DNA of 64,000 bases from NCBI GenBank assembly GCA_019426215.1, contig CM033392.1:35384814-35448813 (forward strand). Direction: 5' to 3'. Of the stretch, positions 21,816-34,006 are shown piece after piece. The first letter of the stretch is position 1, and each line of letters begins with the position of its first letter. The stretch is from Buddleja alternifolia. Lineage: Eukaryota; Streptophyta; Magnoliopsida; Lamiales; Scrophulariaceae. Under the pieces are notes generated by a model that was not told the origin of the DNA, did not search any database, and saw nothing but the letters and a program-made list of their open reading frames with translations. The translations under genes and the position numbers were made by a program.

Positions 21816-23344
21816 GGGTAGGACCTAAGATTGTTCCATAATCTCTAAGTTGTTGCCTCATCCAAACGATTTGTGCACAACATCTTCCAGCGGCTACATA
21901 TTCCGCCTCAGTGGTAGAAGTCGCTATGGATTGTTGTTTCTTACTATGCCACAAAATCAATCTATCGCCTAGAAATTGACATGTACCACTAGTACTCTTT
22001 CTATCTATTTTGCATCCTACAAAATTTGATTCTAAATAACTAATTAGTTCAAAAGGAGAGTCCCTTGGATACCATAAGCCCACATTTCGTGTGCCTTTTA
22101 GGCATTTAAGGATTCTCTTGGTGGCATTTAAGGATTCTCTTGGTAGCATTTAAGTGTGATTTTTTAGGATCAGCTTGAAAGCGTGCACACATGCATACCG
22201 AAAACATAATATCAGGTCTACTAGCGGTAAGATAAAGAAGTGATCCAATGATACCTCTATAATTAGTGATATCAATTTTCTTCCCATTTTCATCTTTATC
22301 TAACTTAAGCATTTGACTCATTATAATTTTTGAAGATGATGCATTTTCCATACCAAATTTCTTAATCATATCTCTTGTATATTTAACTTGATTTATAAAA
22401 ATACCATTAGAGAGTCGTGTAACTTGTAATCGTAAGAAGAAAGTTAATTCACCCACCATGCTCATTTCAAATTGATCTTGCATCATTTTCGAAAACTTCT
22501 CACACAATCGCTTATTAGTAGATCCAAATATAATATCATCAACATAAATTTGGACTAAGAGAATGTCTTCATTATGGGTAACTTTAAATAACGTTGTATC
22601 AACGCTGCCTTTTGAAATGCCTTTACCTATAAGGAAGATCAAGAGAGTGTCATACCATGCTCTTGGTGCTTGTTTAAGTCCGTAAAGTGCCTAATCCAAT
22701 TTATAGATCATACTTTTCCCATGGTTGTTGATGAATCTTGTTGGTTGCTCCACATAAACTTCTTCTTGGAGTTTACCATTCAGGAAAGCACTCTTCACGT
22801 CCATTTGGTACACTGTGAACTTGTTGAATGCGACAAACGCTAGGAACATTCGAATCGCTTCTAGATGGGCTACTTGGGCATAAGTTTCATCAAAATCGAG
22901 ACCCTCTTCCTGGCAATAACCCTGAGCGACTATTCTAGCTTTGTTTCTTATAACAGTTCCATCTTCATCCATTTGGTTCCTAAAAACCCATCTAGTTCCA
23001 ATAACTCCTTAGTGAGTTGGTCTTGGTACTAGCGTCCAAACCTTACTTCTCTCAAATTGGTTAAGCTCCTCTAGCATAGCTTCTACCCAACTTGAATCAC
23101 TGAGTGCTTCATCCACTTTCTTTGGTTCCATTTGAGATAGGAAACTTGCAAACATGGTCTCATTAATTGTATCGGCCCTAGTCCTAACAGATGCTCCTAT
23201 ATCTCAAATTACTAGCTCTGGTGGATGATCTCTAAGCCATTTTTGATCTGGTTGGAATGGGTTGAGAGACTCTTGATTATCAATCGCTTGACCCTCATTT
23301 GTCTCTTGCACAGTCGCTACATCATTCACAGTTCCAATTTGCTC
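21816..23344 (-). pseudogene. Sirevirus B RT and RNase H
   Basis: RT blocks are [22 protein letters not shown] and [22 protein letters not shown] (22691-22972), then YVDDIIFGSTNKRLCEKFSK (inside 22106-22642) and TASRPDIMFSVCMCARFQADP. RNase H blocks (RKSTSGTCQFLG, TEAEYVAAG) end abruptly near 21815, before the CDNQ block. A TAG at 22691-22693 and a TAA at 23009-23011 lie at the same codons as in Sirevirus D. A short local duplication at about 22104-22151 shifts the frame. Confidence 0.82.
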
Positions 23345-24199
23345 TTAATGATCACTCTCTTCATGATAATCAGCGTGTCTGGTAATATCATCATTAATAA
23401 TCTCACGAGTAACCTTAGGATTAGGCACAAAGATCTCATCATCACTATCATCACCAAGATTGATTTGTAATGCTTGTTGAGCAAGATCTTTAGTTCCTAC
23501 ATCATCAGTATTAACCTTACTCGGTTCTTGGTTAGCATCATCAAATGGAGTCTTTCCGTGTTGCTTGTTGATCATACACCGGTTCTGAGTGTAGCAAGCG
23601 GTATTGATAGCTTCGGCCCAAAACCTTTGAGGCAGCTTGGACTCTGCTCACATCATCCTAGTGGCTTGTTTAAGCGTTATGTTCCGTTGCTTAGCAACTC
23701 CATTCTGTTGAGGTGTTCTAGGCGTAAAATACTCATGAAGTATTCCAAAATCTGTACAAAACTTCTCAACAAAGTGGTTAGTAAATTCTGTTCCTCTATC
23801 GCTTCTAATCCTTGTCACCTTTAAATCTTTTGAAGTTTGTAATTGACGGATTAGCGTTGTGAGCTTGACACTAGTTTCATCTTTGGTCGCTAAAAATTCT
23901 ACCCATGTATAGAGAGAGAAATCATTAACTATTACTAACGAGTACTTTTTACCACTAACACTCATGATTTGAATAGGACCAAACAAATCTAAATGTAATA
24001 GTTCTTGGACTCTAGAAGTAGATAGATGAGGTTTCTTCTTAAAAGATGATTTAACTTGTTTACCCATTTGGCATGCATCACATAAGCGATTTTTCTGAAA
24101 GGAACTCTTAGGTAGTCCCTCTACTAGATTTAGCGATATTAATTGAGAGATTGCCTTAAAGTTGAGGTGATTCATTTTTCTATGCCATAACCAACCCAA
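23345..24199 (-). pseudogene. Sirevirus B integrase
   Basis: The frame is open from 24199 to 23648: zinc ligands (HRKMNH, CDACQMGKQ), HLDLFGPIQ with the first catalytic Asp, RSDRGTEF with the second, then PQQNGVAKQRN. Counting from the second Asp, the residue at the catalytic Glu position (+36) is Lys (codon at 23690-23692), so the enzyme should be inactive. A deletion of about 240 bp relative to D follows near 23548, and a TAA at 23345-23347 ends the linker, as in D. Confidence 0.83.
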
Positions 24200-24730
24200 T
24201 TCATATTGACTTTTAGCAACAAGGCATGTGGGGTTGTTATCAATTGTAGAATCTCAATCTACTAAATACACATTGTTTGTTCTTTTTCCTCTTAATTTAG
24301 TAGACTTAGTCTTAGCATCGTTAACATAGCAATAGTCGCTTGAAAATTTTACTTCAAAGCCTTTATCACAAAATTGCCTAATGCTTAATAAATTATGCTT
24401 AAAACCCTCAACATAATATACATCACTTATCATGATGTTCCCCCTATGCATGATACCTATACCTTTGGTTTTACCTTTGGAGTTATCACCCAATACAACT
24501 TGAGGACCGTTGGTTGTACGATAATTGATCAAGAGATCCTTTGAGCCAGTCATGTGCCTAGACGACCCACTATCAATGTACCAAACTGAGGTATCAGTGT
24601 TGGCTCTAGGTACCTGCATTTAAAGGGTAGTTCTAATTCTTCTTAGGTACCCATTTTGTCTTGGGTCCTTCAATGTTAGTGACTTTAGTTTGAATTAAAA
24701 CTTTCGGAACCTATATTTACCTTGTCTTCA
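24200..24730 (-). pseudogene. Sirevirus B protease and pre-integrase segment
   Basis: Open from 24619 to 24254. SVWYIDSGSSRHMTG holds the retroviral-type aspartic protease triad (DSGSS). KTKGIGIMHRGNIMISDVYYV and the LLSIRQFCDKGFE block follow. The end VYLVD is cut by a stop at the 24254 edge and the frame resumes in the integrase segment. It is very close to the protease of Sirevirus E (63301-63660). Confidence 0.82.
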
Positions 24731-25787
24731 TTACGGGAAGATTGGCCTTCTTGGGTTTTGGTTTGTGTTGTGTGTGCTTTTTAGATGTATAGTAATATCC
24801 TCGATTATATTAATAATAATCATAGTCTTAGTCATAATCATAATCATCATAGTATCGATAATATGATCTAGATATTTGAGGATATTGACGCTGGTATTTC
24901 CTCGGCACTGGCTTGGGAGTCGCTTTTGGCGATTGATGCTTAGCGTTTGATTCACTTATAGATGGTTTATCCTTAGTCTTTTGAGCGTTTGGATGCACCT
25001 TCTTTTGTGAATCATTCACTTTTGTCTTCCCCTTGTTGCCTGAGTTGGTATTGACCTTCTCATTTAGCCTCTTACCATTGTCCTTGGGTTCATTCTGCGT
25101 CTGACTGTTAGAATTCTAATCAACAAAGAATACACCTTTTTCTTTGTTGGTTGTCATAACCCTAGACGCTTTTAGTTTTTGACCAAATTGTTCACAACCA
25201 AAACCGGTCTTTTCACCAAAAAGTTGGGTTACCTCAGTCACATTATCTAGCTTCCTTGACGCTTTCGATAATGATGAGACAAGCTGCTCTGATTTAGCGA
25301 GTTTAGCGATCAATTCAGCTTCTCTCTTGACTATTATATCAATATCACTTTTCAGTTGTATAATTTCACTCTCAAGCGATTGATTCTTCTCAATGCATTG
25401 TTGTTGAACTTGCAACTCTGCTTTGAGCATCATTTTATCGCTTGTGGGTGATGAAATGATATCAAAGTGATTTTGATATAATTGGCCGTCATCTTCACAA
25501 TTTTTATAATACTCATTAACTTTGTCAAGTAATTCATCATAAGAAAGAGGATGAGATAATTCAGTATTTACCTTAGATAGCGAGTCATCAGACTCTTCTT
25601 CATCTCTCGCCATGAGACAAATTAATGCTGAATCGCTTGATGGCTCATTGTCACTTCTTTCATCTGATGATTCTAAGTCCTCTTCAGGTGTGGAGAATGG
25701 TTCAGGTTCCGCTAGCAAACCTTGTTGGCGAAGGTTGCTCCTGAATTGGTTTCTATCCACATAGTCTTGCCTTGTAGGCTTAGACAC
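24731..25787 (-). pseudogene. Sirevirus B gag-pol linker with coiled coil
   Basis: The segment 25787-25116 is open for 223 codons. It has an acidic stretch (STPEEDLESSDERSDNEPSS) followed by a heptad-rich region of about 110 residues (LKAELQVQQQCIEKNQSLES), a probable coiled coil. The next part (25019-24731) is Lys/Pro-rich and then rich in Tyr and Asp from simple GAT/TAT repeats. Such a long coiled-coil linker between the zinc knuckle and protease is absent from Sirevirus E. Confidence 0.75.
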
Positions 25788-26291
25788 ATTCGGATAAGGG
25801 CAATTTACCTAGTAGTGCCCTGGTTTCCTATAGTTATAACAAAGGTTAGTTTTCATTTTTTTTTCAGTTGATAACCTTTTCGAAACTACTGGCGCTGAGA
25901 GATTCTGAGTAGGGGACGGAGGCGCTCGGTATGGAACTGGCGCTACTGGTTGAGGTACAGAATACACTGGCGCTTCATACTGAGGCTCTGGTGCAAGGAG
26001 AGTGGTTTGAAATGAAGTTTGTCCAATAAGGTTTCTCTTTTCATATGTTAGAAATTTCTTGACCAATAAAGCCATCTCTTTTTCCTCATTGGATTCCATT
26101 GATTTCACCTCACTAATCGCTTTACCCTTATTTTTAGTAGTAGCAATTAAAGCTTCTGATTCAGTCGATGTGTCGCTGACTTCACCCAATTCAAACTCAA
26201 ATGCCTTTAACTCTAAAAACACATGTTCTAGAGTTAGAGTCTCCAAAATCTGTGATTCTCTCATGGCAACAGTCTTAATCAAAGTCTCCAA
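25788..26291 (-). pseudogene. Sirevirus B gag C-terminal half
   Basis: Open from 26291 to 25809. It carries AMRESQILETLTLEHVFLEL of the copia gag core, a Pro/Gln-rich linker and the start of the zinc knuckle (NLCYNYRKPGHY, with the second Cys changed to Tyr). The following stop at 25809 replaces the next knuckle residue. The N-terminal half is missing because the sequence changes to gypsy gag around 26285-26300, with the short shared word TGCTCCC at the switch. Confidence 0.8.
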
Positions 26292-26764
26292 ATGCTCCCA
26301 TTGGTGTGGCTTAGTTGTTGGCTTGGGGGTTGGTCCCCTTGCCTAACTGTTGAGGGAAGTGTCCCCTCCAGTTGGTCCAGCTCGTCCTGCAGATCCTCCC
26401 CTTTCTACTCCGCGTCCTGGGTTAGTCTTCCCCCTACTCCAGGAGGATCCTCTTCCTCATGATGAGGCCCCTCCAGAGTAGTTTCCCACACTGTTATTTA
26501 TCATGGGTCCCTTCATTTGGCCAGATCTGATGAGGCATTCAATCTCTTCTGCGAAAAATTTGCAGCTATCCATGTGGTGCTCGTATTCTTTATGGAAGCA
26601 ACAGTATGGTCTGGTCGATTGGCCCTCTGCTACTGGTATCACACTCTTGTTGTCTACCTCCATTATTTGTTGAGATGGCTCCCTGGGCACTAGTCGGTAT
26701 GCGGGCTGGTCTTGCATTCTGCCCGGTACAGGTGCCAACGAGTTCCATCTGCCTCTATTGTCTC
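26286..26764 (-). pseudogene. Second gypsy gag segment, 3' part
   Basis: Minus strand, homologous to 48976-49440 of the same gypsy element. It includes the zinc-knuckle-like YCCFHKEYEHHMDSC block (coded 26457-26738). The TGA at the 26457 edge is a CGA codon in the other copy. The segment is interrupted at 26764 by Sirevirus C and resumes at 31656. Confidence 0.82.
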
Positions 26765-27001
26765 TATTAGGAATTTCATGTTAGATGTTTTGATGATGAC
26801 AATTAGGACCTTTTGTTAGACCCCAAAATATGTAAGTTGATTTTAGCTTTGAAGCGTTAGATTTGTAATAGGCTTTGTTTTATTTTTATTCTAGATTGTC
26901 AAGTTAAGTTGTATTAGACTGAGCGTCAGATATGTTCTGAGTGAGTTTATCAGAAGTAAAAGTTTGAAGACTCAAGCACCTGAAGTCTGAATAAAGATGA
27001 A
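26765..27001 (+). repeat. 5' LTR remnant of Sirevirus C
   Basis: Starts TATTAGGAAT (TG end mutated to TA) and matches 30108 onward for about 237 bp, then switches to third-ORF sequence after AATAAAGATGAA. Confidence 0.9.
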
Positions 27002-29875
27002 ACTGAGGAACCTACTCCCAAAGAGGTTCAAACATTAATTCCTGTTCTGGCTATAACAGAGGCACGCTCAGAAGGTCAGAGCGTTGCTGAAGACGTTACA
27101 CAGCCAAGGCACTTCTTCCAACTGGACACGCTGAAGACGATTGATCATTCAATCAACTACATGCCCCCAGCGCTCGAAGAAGATTTCATTCCTGCAGGCT
27201 ATAATGAAGAAAGATATATTACTGCTGAGAATGAGATTGCCCTGCTGAATGATATCGACAGTAAAATCAGGGATATAGTGTTTAACACTGAGATGACAGA
27301 AATTGAGAGGAAGTACTATATGGCCATTCAACTGCAAAAAACTCCTAGTCCAATACCATCCTCTCTCATTCTTCAATAAGACAGACAAGGAGGAACAACT
27401 CCTAGATGTGATGTGGATCTGGCATACTACCTCGACTATGGCCACAGCAAGCCTACAGGTTTTCCTCTCAGAGACTACAATATTCGTGTGTATGAGCCTC
27501 TTCGCCCTAGCTTTCTCAATCCATCAGAGGCAGTTTTGAACAGAGAAGGCTACACACACTTTCCTCATATTTCCAATAGTCCTGAAAATCTAACCTTGGT
27601 CAATCCACTCCGCCTATGGAAGAATAAAGCAGTTCATGCAGGTGAGCGTCTCGAATCTCTCACAGATTTGATCCAGACTGAAGCTGATGCATATTTTGAT
27701 AGCGTCTGGAATGCTAACTATCAGACTGATAGATATCGCTTTGAATCTATCAGAGATATCCACCATGAAGGCATTAGAGCTATTGTCAACACTGGCACAG
27801 ACTAGTGTATGAATGAAGTAAATTGGGTTGAAACGTATATAGGTCATCAATATACCTTCACAGAGCTAGTTCAAGCTCCCCATTTATTTGGCATAGGCAT
27901 GCATGACAAGAAGCGTCATTTCGCCAAGTATTGCCTGAAGAAGCGTCAACAGAGAGTTGGACCTGTTCTCAAGCTCCCAATCATTAAACATCAGATTAAG
28001 CAATGTTTGCTTCAAGAGCTTCACAGATTGTCCATTACTCCTCTACGTTTCAACGCTCAAGCGTCTACCAATGGCAGTACTCACATTACTAGCTTAAATT
28101 TCGCTTCAAGCCACTACGAAGATAACTTTAACTTGATGGTGAAGATTATGACTCCCTTATCTCATTTCGACAAAATCTTCACTGCCAATCTCAAACAATG
28201 GAATGGCTCAATAATCAATTCATTTCGAGGATATCCACTGCTCCCTTCTATCCGCAAAGAGGTACTCAGTCATTCTGAATTTGTCCTCTCACTACTAGAA
28301 AGAAATCAGAGACTAGCTTAAGTGATCTATCCATATTTAGAAGAGTACTATGCTGCTTATGTGCCTGAAGATCAGCGTCTCAAGTCTCTTCCCTCTGACT
28401 GCTTGATTGGATTTTCTAGAAATTATTCCCTAGATTCAATTTTCTCTATCTGTCAAGCGACGTCCAAAGTCTTTCCGCATCATGTGTTTGATACCATTGG
28501 TCCCATGCACATCAGGGCCATTGATAGTCCCTTTCGCACGTTCATTTCCGGCACTTGCATTTCTAGAACCAGACTCTCTGAACTATTGGAAGCTGCGTCC
28601 ACTTCTTATGCCGATTTAGCAAATTGGAACTTCCAATTCGATGACTTTCGCCAAACAGAGTCAGCGCTTGAGGAAGCGCCTACTAAGTTAGTTGAAGCGT
28701 TCCCTTCTAAAGTTGCAAGTATTCCAGCGTCTTCTGAAGAACTAGTTCAAGCGTCTCAACCAGAGGATATTCCTGACGCTCCTGAACTCGTTACTGATGA
28801 TATTGCTGAGGATCTTTCTCTTGACGTATGAGGTACTGTCTTTGATCCCGCGTATCAAGTTCCCATTGACTCTCTTAAACACTCATCCAGGTTCAAGCGA
28901 CCGGCTCCTCAAGCGGTTCAATCAGATGAGAGTCAATCTTTCGGTTCTTTGCTCAAATCCGCTTTGGAGGATATCAGTGCTCATGCTAATCAGAACGAAG
29001 AATCTCTCCACTGGATTAAAAACGATTTAGCAAAGATTGAGTCTCACGTTATGAGCGCTCAGATTGCTCATATGCGTAGTTCAGCTCAAGCGGCTGTTGG
29101 TGAGTGTAGACAAGCTTTTCAAGAAATGCATGATGCTACTCAAGCCAACCAACTTACCATAAAAGATGAATTTGAAAAGCGCCTCGAAACCCTAGAGACA
29201 TCTCTGAATGATGCTACCAGCGCCAAGCTCCTCGCACTGCAAGAACGCTTCGACAAGCGTCTGGACGACAATACAAACTCTATGTCTCAGATTGCTCATC
29301 AGGTCAGTTTACTTACAGAACACTTTCTAAAGTCTGATGATGGCAATAAGGGGGAAGAGAAGAAGAAAGGAGAAAAGAGGAAAGCGTCTAGTTCAAGAGC
29401 TCAAGAGCCTCCGCCTCCTAAGCGTCAAGTTTTACCTTCTTCTTCTGCGCTAAGTCTCCCTTCTTGGATAACTGCTGTTGGAGTAAGTGATTCTGCTGGA
29501 GCGCCAAGTAGAACGCTAAGAGAACCTCCACAAGCATTATATCCAAATCTACCAATATCTTCTAGAGCACAGCTTGAACATTTTGACATCCCTCTTCAAA
29601 GAGCATCTCTTCCAGAACCTTCAGATCCAAGAATTTTAGCTGAAGAAGGCAGATGTCTGACTTCATCCGAACTTTCAGAATTTGCCTAAGGTATATTGGT
29701 ATTGACCCAACTGATTGGGACAAACACTTTACTGCTTTTAAGAAGAGACAACAAGAAGAAAATAAGCTCATAATCAACAAAGATCATGAAGCGATGATGA
29801 CCTTGGAAGACAACCTGACTGAAGCTATCCGAGCTTAAATGTCCAAGCGATACAAAGTTAGACCAAGTCATTAAA
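27002..29875 (+). pseudogene. Third ORF of Sirevirus C, decayed
   Basis: Collinear with 2690-5298 of element A; the N-terminal transposon-protein domain is deleted. Large open stretches are 27413-27805, 27809-28321, 28322-28831 and 28949-29689, all in one frame and separated by single stop codons: TAG 27803-27805 (a Tyr codon in A), TAA 28319-28321 (a Ser codon in A) and TGA 28829-28831. A frameshift near 29645 and a TAA at 29836-29838 (a Glu codon in A) break the tail. Conserved blocks are NSFRGYPLLPSIRKE, YPYLEEYYAAY, a coiled coil (KRLETLETSLNDATSAKLL) and RTFRICLRYIGI. Function unknown. Confidence 0.8.
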
Positions 29876-30095
29876 GCTTTTTGATTTGCATTATCTATAT
29901 TCTTGTCTCTTATATTTTTGTTTGTTTAGTTGTAAAAATGCTTGTAATCTTTGATATATATATAAAGTGCATTTTTCAGCTGAAACATCTCGTTGAAGCG
30001 TAACTAACTTTAACTAACCCTATCTAATCAAAGCTAACTTTTATTTTGGCTGTCTAACTCTTGAACTATAAAAGAGTAAGTATTGTCATCATCAA

Positions 30096-30107
30096 AAAGG
30101 GGAAAAT
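30096..30107 (+). promoter_or_regulatory. Polypurine tract of Sirevirus C
   Basis: AAAGGGGAAAAT immediately precedes TGTTAGG of the 3' LTR, one G shorter than in A. Confidence 0.85.
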
Positions 30108-31650
30108 TGTTAGGAATTTCATGTTAGATGTTTTGATGATGACAATTAGGACCTTTTGTTAGACCCCAAAATATGTAAGTTGATTTTAACTTTGAAGCGT
30201 TAGATTTGTAATAGGCTTTGTTTTATTTTTATTCTCGATTGTTAGGTTAAGTTGTCTTAGACTGAGCGTCTGATATGTTCTGAGTGAGTTTATCAGAAGT
30301 AAAAGTTTGAAGACTCAAGCGCCTGAAGTCTGAATAAAGATGAAGATTCCAAGCGTCTAGAATAACCAGCTACATCAAGCGTCACCTTATAGGATAGAAG
30401 TGATTCAAGGATGAACAAGCGTCTATCAATGACTGATTTCACCTGAATTTATTTCTAAGTCCAGGAGGAGTTTAATACAAATATTCTCAATACATTAAGT
30501 GCCAACGGGCATTTAATTCAAATGCATTAAATGCTGATAAGGGCATTAAATGTGATAACCTCTTTCAGACGTACGGAGAAGCCACCCTATTGGACTGTCA
30601 ACATTTCATAGACTGTAGCACCAACTTTGTGCAACAGATTTTCAGGAAAAGGACAAAACTTGTTCACTCGCGAAAGTGAGAGACACGCGCTCGTGCATGT
30701 GTCAAACGGACACTTTCTCCAAGAATGTCTATAAATAGGACTTCAACAACAAGCCAAATACGATTGATTTCCAAGCTAAATTGCTGTTGCATTGAAGTCT
30801 CATTCCTTAAACTCTCAGAAAAGCCAGAATTTTCAAGAAAACATTCTCTTTGCTTTTCTTCGATTCCTGAGACAGTCAACCAATATCTCAAACATTCTTT
30901 TCAGAGAAACCCACATTACTACTGGGATATTCCTAGTTGTTTGAACTTTACCAAAATCAAACAAACCTTTTAGAAAAACCCCTATCCAAGCCTCGCGATC
31001 TGTGTGAAGTCGAAGTTGGATACTTGCAATATTTCTGGGTGAAAGAAGCAAGGGGATTGAAGTGATTTGGAGCAGAAGAGTGTGTGATCAAGGAGCTTAA
31101 GTCATCGACATCCATCTCTCCCTAATTTGTAGAAGATTCTGTGTGATTCTTTGAGAATCATTTTAGTGGATTGCCTCCAAGTGTTCAAGCAGAAGAAGGA
31201 TGTAGTTGGGATTACACCACTCAACAAACCTTACAAATATTGTGTTCTTTACTTTACATTCAATTTTTCATATTGTCATATCATAAACTGATCAAGTAAA
31301 ACTTAATCAAACGCTAAACAACTAAATACACTTTCTGTGACGCTAAAGCTTTTAAAAAGAAGACTACAAAAATCATTCCGCTGTGCTAACACTGATTAAA
31401 GAACTGTACGCTTAAACCTACTTGGTTAAAGTATTCAAATCTTGAAGTTTAAGTTAACTTTCTAAAATCAGTCTTCATCAGACGCTTAGCCTAAGCGTCT
31501 ATATTTCAAGTAAACGCTCAGTCAAAGCGTCTACATTTCAAGCGTCCAAAACCATTTTAATACGAAACTATTTGAAGTCGAAAAAGACTTCAGGGTTTAT
31601 TCAACCCCCCCCCCCTTCTAGACCCTTTCGTATGCCACTTGGGACCAACA
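30108..31650 (+). repeat. 3' LTR of Sirevirus C (1543 bp)
   Basis: TGTTAGGAAT to ACCAACA. It has a TATA box near 30728-30737, a C-run of about a dozen bases at 31605-31617 and dense AAGCGT/ACGCT words (several within 31330-31560). It is diverged from the A/E LTR but has the same layout. Confidence 0.92.
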
Positions 31651-31655
31651 GTCTC

Positions 31656-32981
31656 GGCATTGCCCATTCCTGGCTTTTCTTCTTTCTTATCTTTTCTTTG
31701 CTTAGAGCGCCTCATCAATTGGGCGTCCTCCATGTTGGCGTATTTTTTTGCACTGCTCAACAGATCATCGAAATTAGTTTCTAGCTTCTTAATAAGTTAT
31801 TTGAACAAATCACCCTCACGTAAACCTTGCGTGAACACACTAGACTTTAACTCGGCTTTGGCGGCTAGTACTTCCAGCGTGGCGGCATTGAAATGTTTTA
31901 CATAGGAACACAACTTCTCGCCTCCTCTCTAATTGATATTGAACAACGTGAGCAGGGATTTTTTGTATCTTTTGCTGCAGGCAAATTGGTGAAGGAACTT
32001 GTTGCTAAATTCCTAGAAAGATCCAATAGATCATTTCGCTAGCTGATTGAACAATAGCTGGGCTGACTTGGTCAGCGTAGTCAGGAAGACTCTAAACTTG
32101 ATCGCATCTGTGTACCTGTGCAGCAAGGCATAATTTCTAAAAGTATATAGGTGATCTTCTGGATCAAAGGTTCCATCATAGGGCGTAATGGAATGGATCC
32201 AAAAATCTCTAGGAAAATCTTCCCTCATAATGGCTCCCGTGAAAGGAATCCCACGGTCTTCTTGTTGTTTGCCTCCGGATATTCTTTGCTCTATCTCTTC
32301 CATTTTCTTGGTCATAGCTTCAAATTTGTTTTGATTATCCCTCAGCTTGTTCCACTTGCCTGGCGCATCCAATAGGGAAAGAGCCGACTCGTAATTGTTG
32401 GCCTCATCTTCGAGTTCCTTTCTCTTTTGTTTCTAGCCATCGGGCATGTACCTGTAGGGATCCCCTGCGACATCAGCTCTTCTTGGCAACAGCTTCTTCT
32501 TCTGCGCAACATGAACGTTGCCCTCTAGTATGTTACCCTGCTGAACTTGGGGTGGGGGAATCCACCCTTCTTGATTATCATCTTCCATCCACTCAGTACG
32601 TCGTGTTTGGCGTCCTTCTGAAGTAGGATATTTCCTGCGAGGCTATCCCTCTTTTTCTTTTTTGGGTTGGGTTAGAAATTCAACCCTGCTGACTCTCTTA
32701 CAGTGAATCACTTCAGGGGTGTTTCCGATATCCTCCGCATTATCTCCTCTTGGTGCTACTGGAGTTCTCTCGAGTACCTGTGACATTAAATTTCCTTCGT
32801 ACCTTCGGGGTCCTTGTGGATCTGAATTCTTCATGGCTTTTTCAATATCTGCATCCACAATGGCTTGTAATTGCTCGGCTGTTAAATGGTAAGCAAGATT
32901 TGGCGATAGCTGATCAGTTCCCTGGACAGCTAGTTCTTCTGGCTGCAAAGGAGTCTCTTTCTCTCCAGCTGGATCCTCTGC
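31656..32981 (-). pseudogene. Second gypsy gag segment, 5' part
   Basis: Minus-strand gypsy gag homologous to 49440-50750. The gag core MREDFPRDFWIHSITPYDGT with FRNYALLHRYTDAIKFR is coded in 32031-32372. The more N-terminal MSQVLERTPVAPRGDNAEDI block is in 32643-32948. Several stops are present. At about 32981 homology to gag ends after GATCCTCTGC and the next sequence is the gypsy 3' region, so a second gag copy sits behind the integrase of the same element. No LTR or TSD explains the junction. Confidence 0.8.
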
Positions 32982-34006
32982 ATGGTGATATGTATATGTT
33001 TATACATACACAAGAGATTATCAAGGAAAAAACAGAGAAATATGATGTTTTATTGATACTTAGGTGGGTTTGCAGTTTCCGGCCCTGTAAAAGAGGCCCA
33101 CATTATTCCTAAAATCATTTATTCAGCTGGTTACAATAATAATAAAATGACAATAAAAAAAATTGTGATCCTTTTAAACATAGAATTTCCTCAAGTTTTG
33201 GATGTTCCATGGCCTGGGCAGTTGCCTTCCTTCGCTATTCTGCAGCTCGTAAGCGCCTCCTCTTAGCACTCTTGTGACCTTGTATGGACCATCCCAGTTG
33301 GGTCCCAATTTCTTCACAGCATGCATGGCATTTACCGTCTTCAGAACGAGATCACCTACCTAGAATGACCGTGTCTTCACTTTTGCTACTTGCGACCTTG
33401 TTATGCACTGTTTGTACACCTCGATTCATCGATATGCTATCTCCCTTCCCTCCTGTATCAGGTCTAGCTCCTCTCTCAAATTGGCTTCATTCTACTCGGC
33501 TTTGAAGTGCTGGATCCAAAGAGCAGGTATTCTGATCTCACGGGGTATAACAGCTTCGATCCTGTAAACTAACAGGAATGGGCTTTCTCCAGTGCTTATC
33601 TTAGGAGTGGTCTTATAGGACCACAAGAATGATTGCAGCTCATCCACCCAGCTGCCCCCCACCTCTTCCAACCTGGTCTTCAGCCCTTGTAATAGTATCT
33701 TGTTGATGACCTCCACCTGGCCATTCGTCTGGGGGTGTGCCACCGAGCTGAAACGCTGTTGGATCCCCATTTCGTCACACCATTCTTTCAACCTTGCTCT
33801 GCTGAACTGCTGGCCACTATCAAATATTATCTCTATTGGTAGACCGTACCTGCAGATTATGTTTTTGCAAAGAAAGCGTATCAATTCTGCCTCAGTTATT
33901 CGAGCTAATGCTTCTGCCTCTACCCACTTGCAGAAGTAATCTACTACCACTAGCAAAAATTTCTTCTGCGCTCACCCTACTGGAAATGGTCCTACTATAA
34001 CCATCC
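32982..34006 (-). pseudogene. Gypsy integrase, catalytic core and C-terminus
   Basis: Open from 33956 to 33492: LVVVDYFCKWVEAEALARIT, FDSGQQF with the second catalytic Asp, HPQTNGQVEVIN with the Glu, and SYKTTPKISTGESPF. The first Asp is lost: the block before the Sirevirus D insertion reads WGM-V-IVGPFP where families have Asp. The C-terminal part (to about 33170) has LGPNWDGPYKV and two or more stops. Integrase cuts and joins target DNA; this copy would be inactive. About 33000-33165 is 3' untranslated DNA. Confidence 0.85.

Larger units (their letters stand above)
20411..26285 (-). mobile_element. Sirevirus B, truncated at both ends
   Basis: Minus-strand order from the right: gag C-terminal half, gag-pol linker, protease, integrase, RT, RNase H, third-ORF remnant, polypurine tract and partial 3' LTR. 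The LTR is cut at 20411 and gag is cut at about 26285, where sequence switches to gypsy gag. It shares several stop codons and the integrase Glu-to-Lys change with Sirevirus D. Confidence 0.87.
26765..31650 (+). mobile_element. Sirevirus C, internally deleted, inserted in gypsy gag
   Basis: Exact 5-bp duplication gtctc on both sides (26760-26764 and 31651-31655). The uninterrupted gypsy gag at about 49436-49460 shows the pre-insertion sequence. The 5' LTR is only about 237 bp long and fuses directly to the third ORF at about 27001, so gag, pol and most of the LTR are gone. A reverse-transcribed element would carry a full 5' LTR, so the deletion came after insertion. The 3' LTR is complete. 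Confidence 0.93.

Noticed and set aside
22104..22151. Local direct repeat in Sirevirus B RNase H as a regulatory element
   Set aside because: It is a simple tandem duplication of coding sequence (about 25 bp) that shifts the frame; D has one copy.
24780..24860. AAT/CAT-type simple repeat as a microsatellite locus
   Set aside because: It is a low-complexity coding stretch (Asp/Tyr-rich) of the Sirevirus B linker with few perfect units.
33284..33505. Plus-strand ORF near the gypsy integrase
   Set aside because: Antisense to the integrase C-terminus, which has recognisable blocks on the minus strand.
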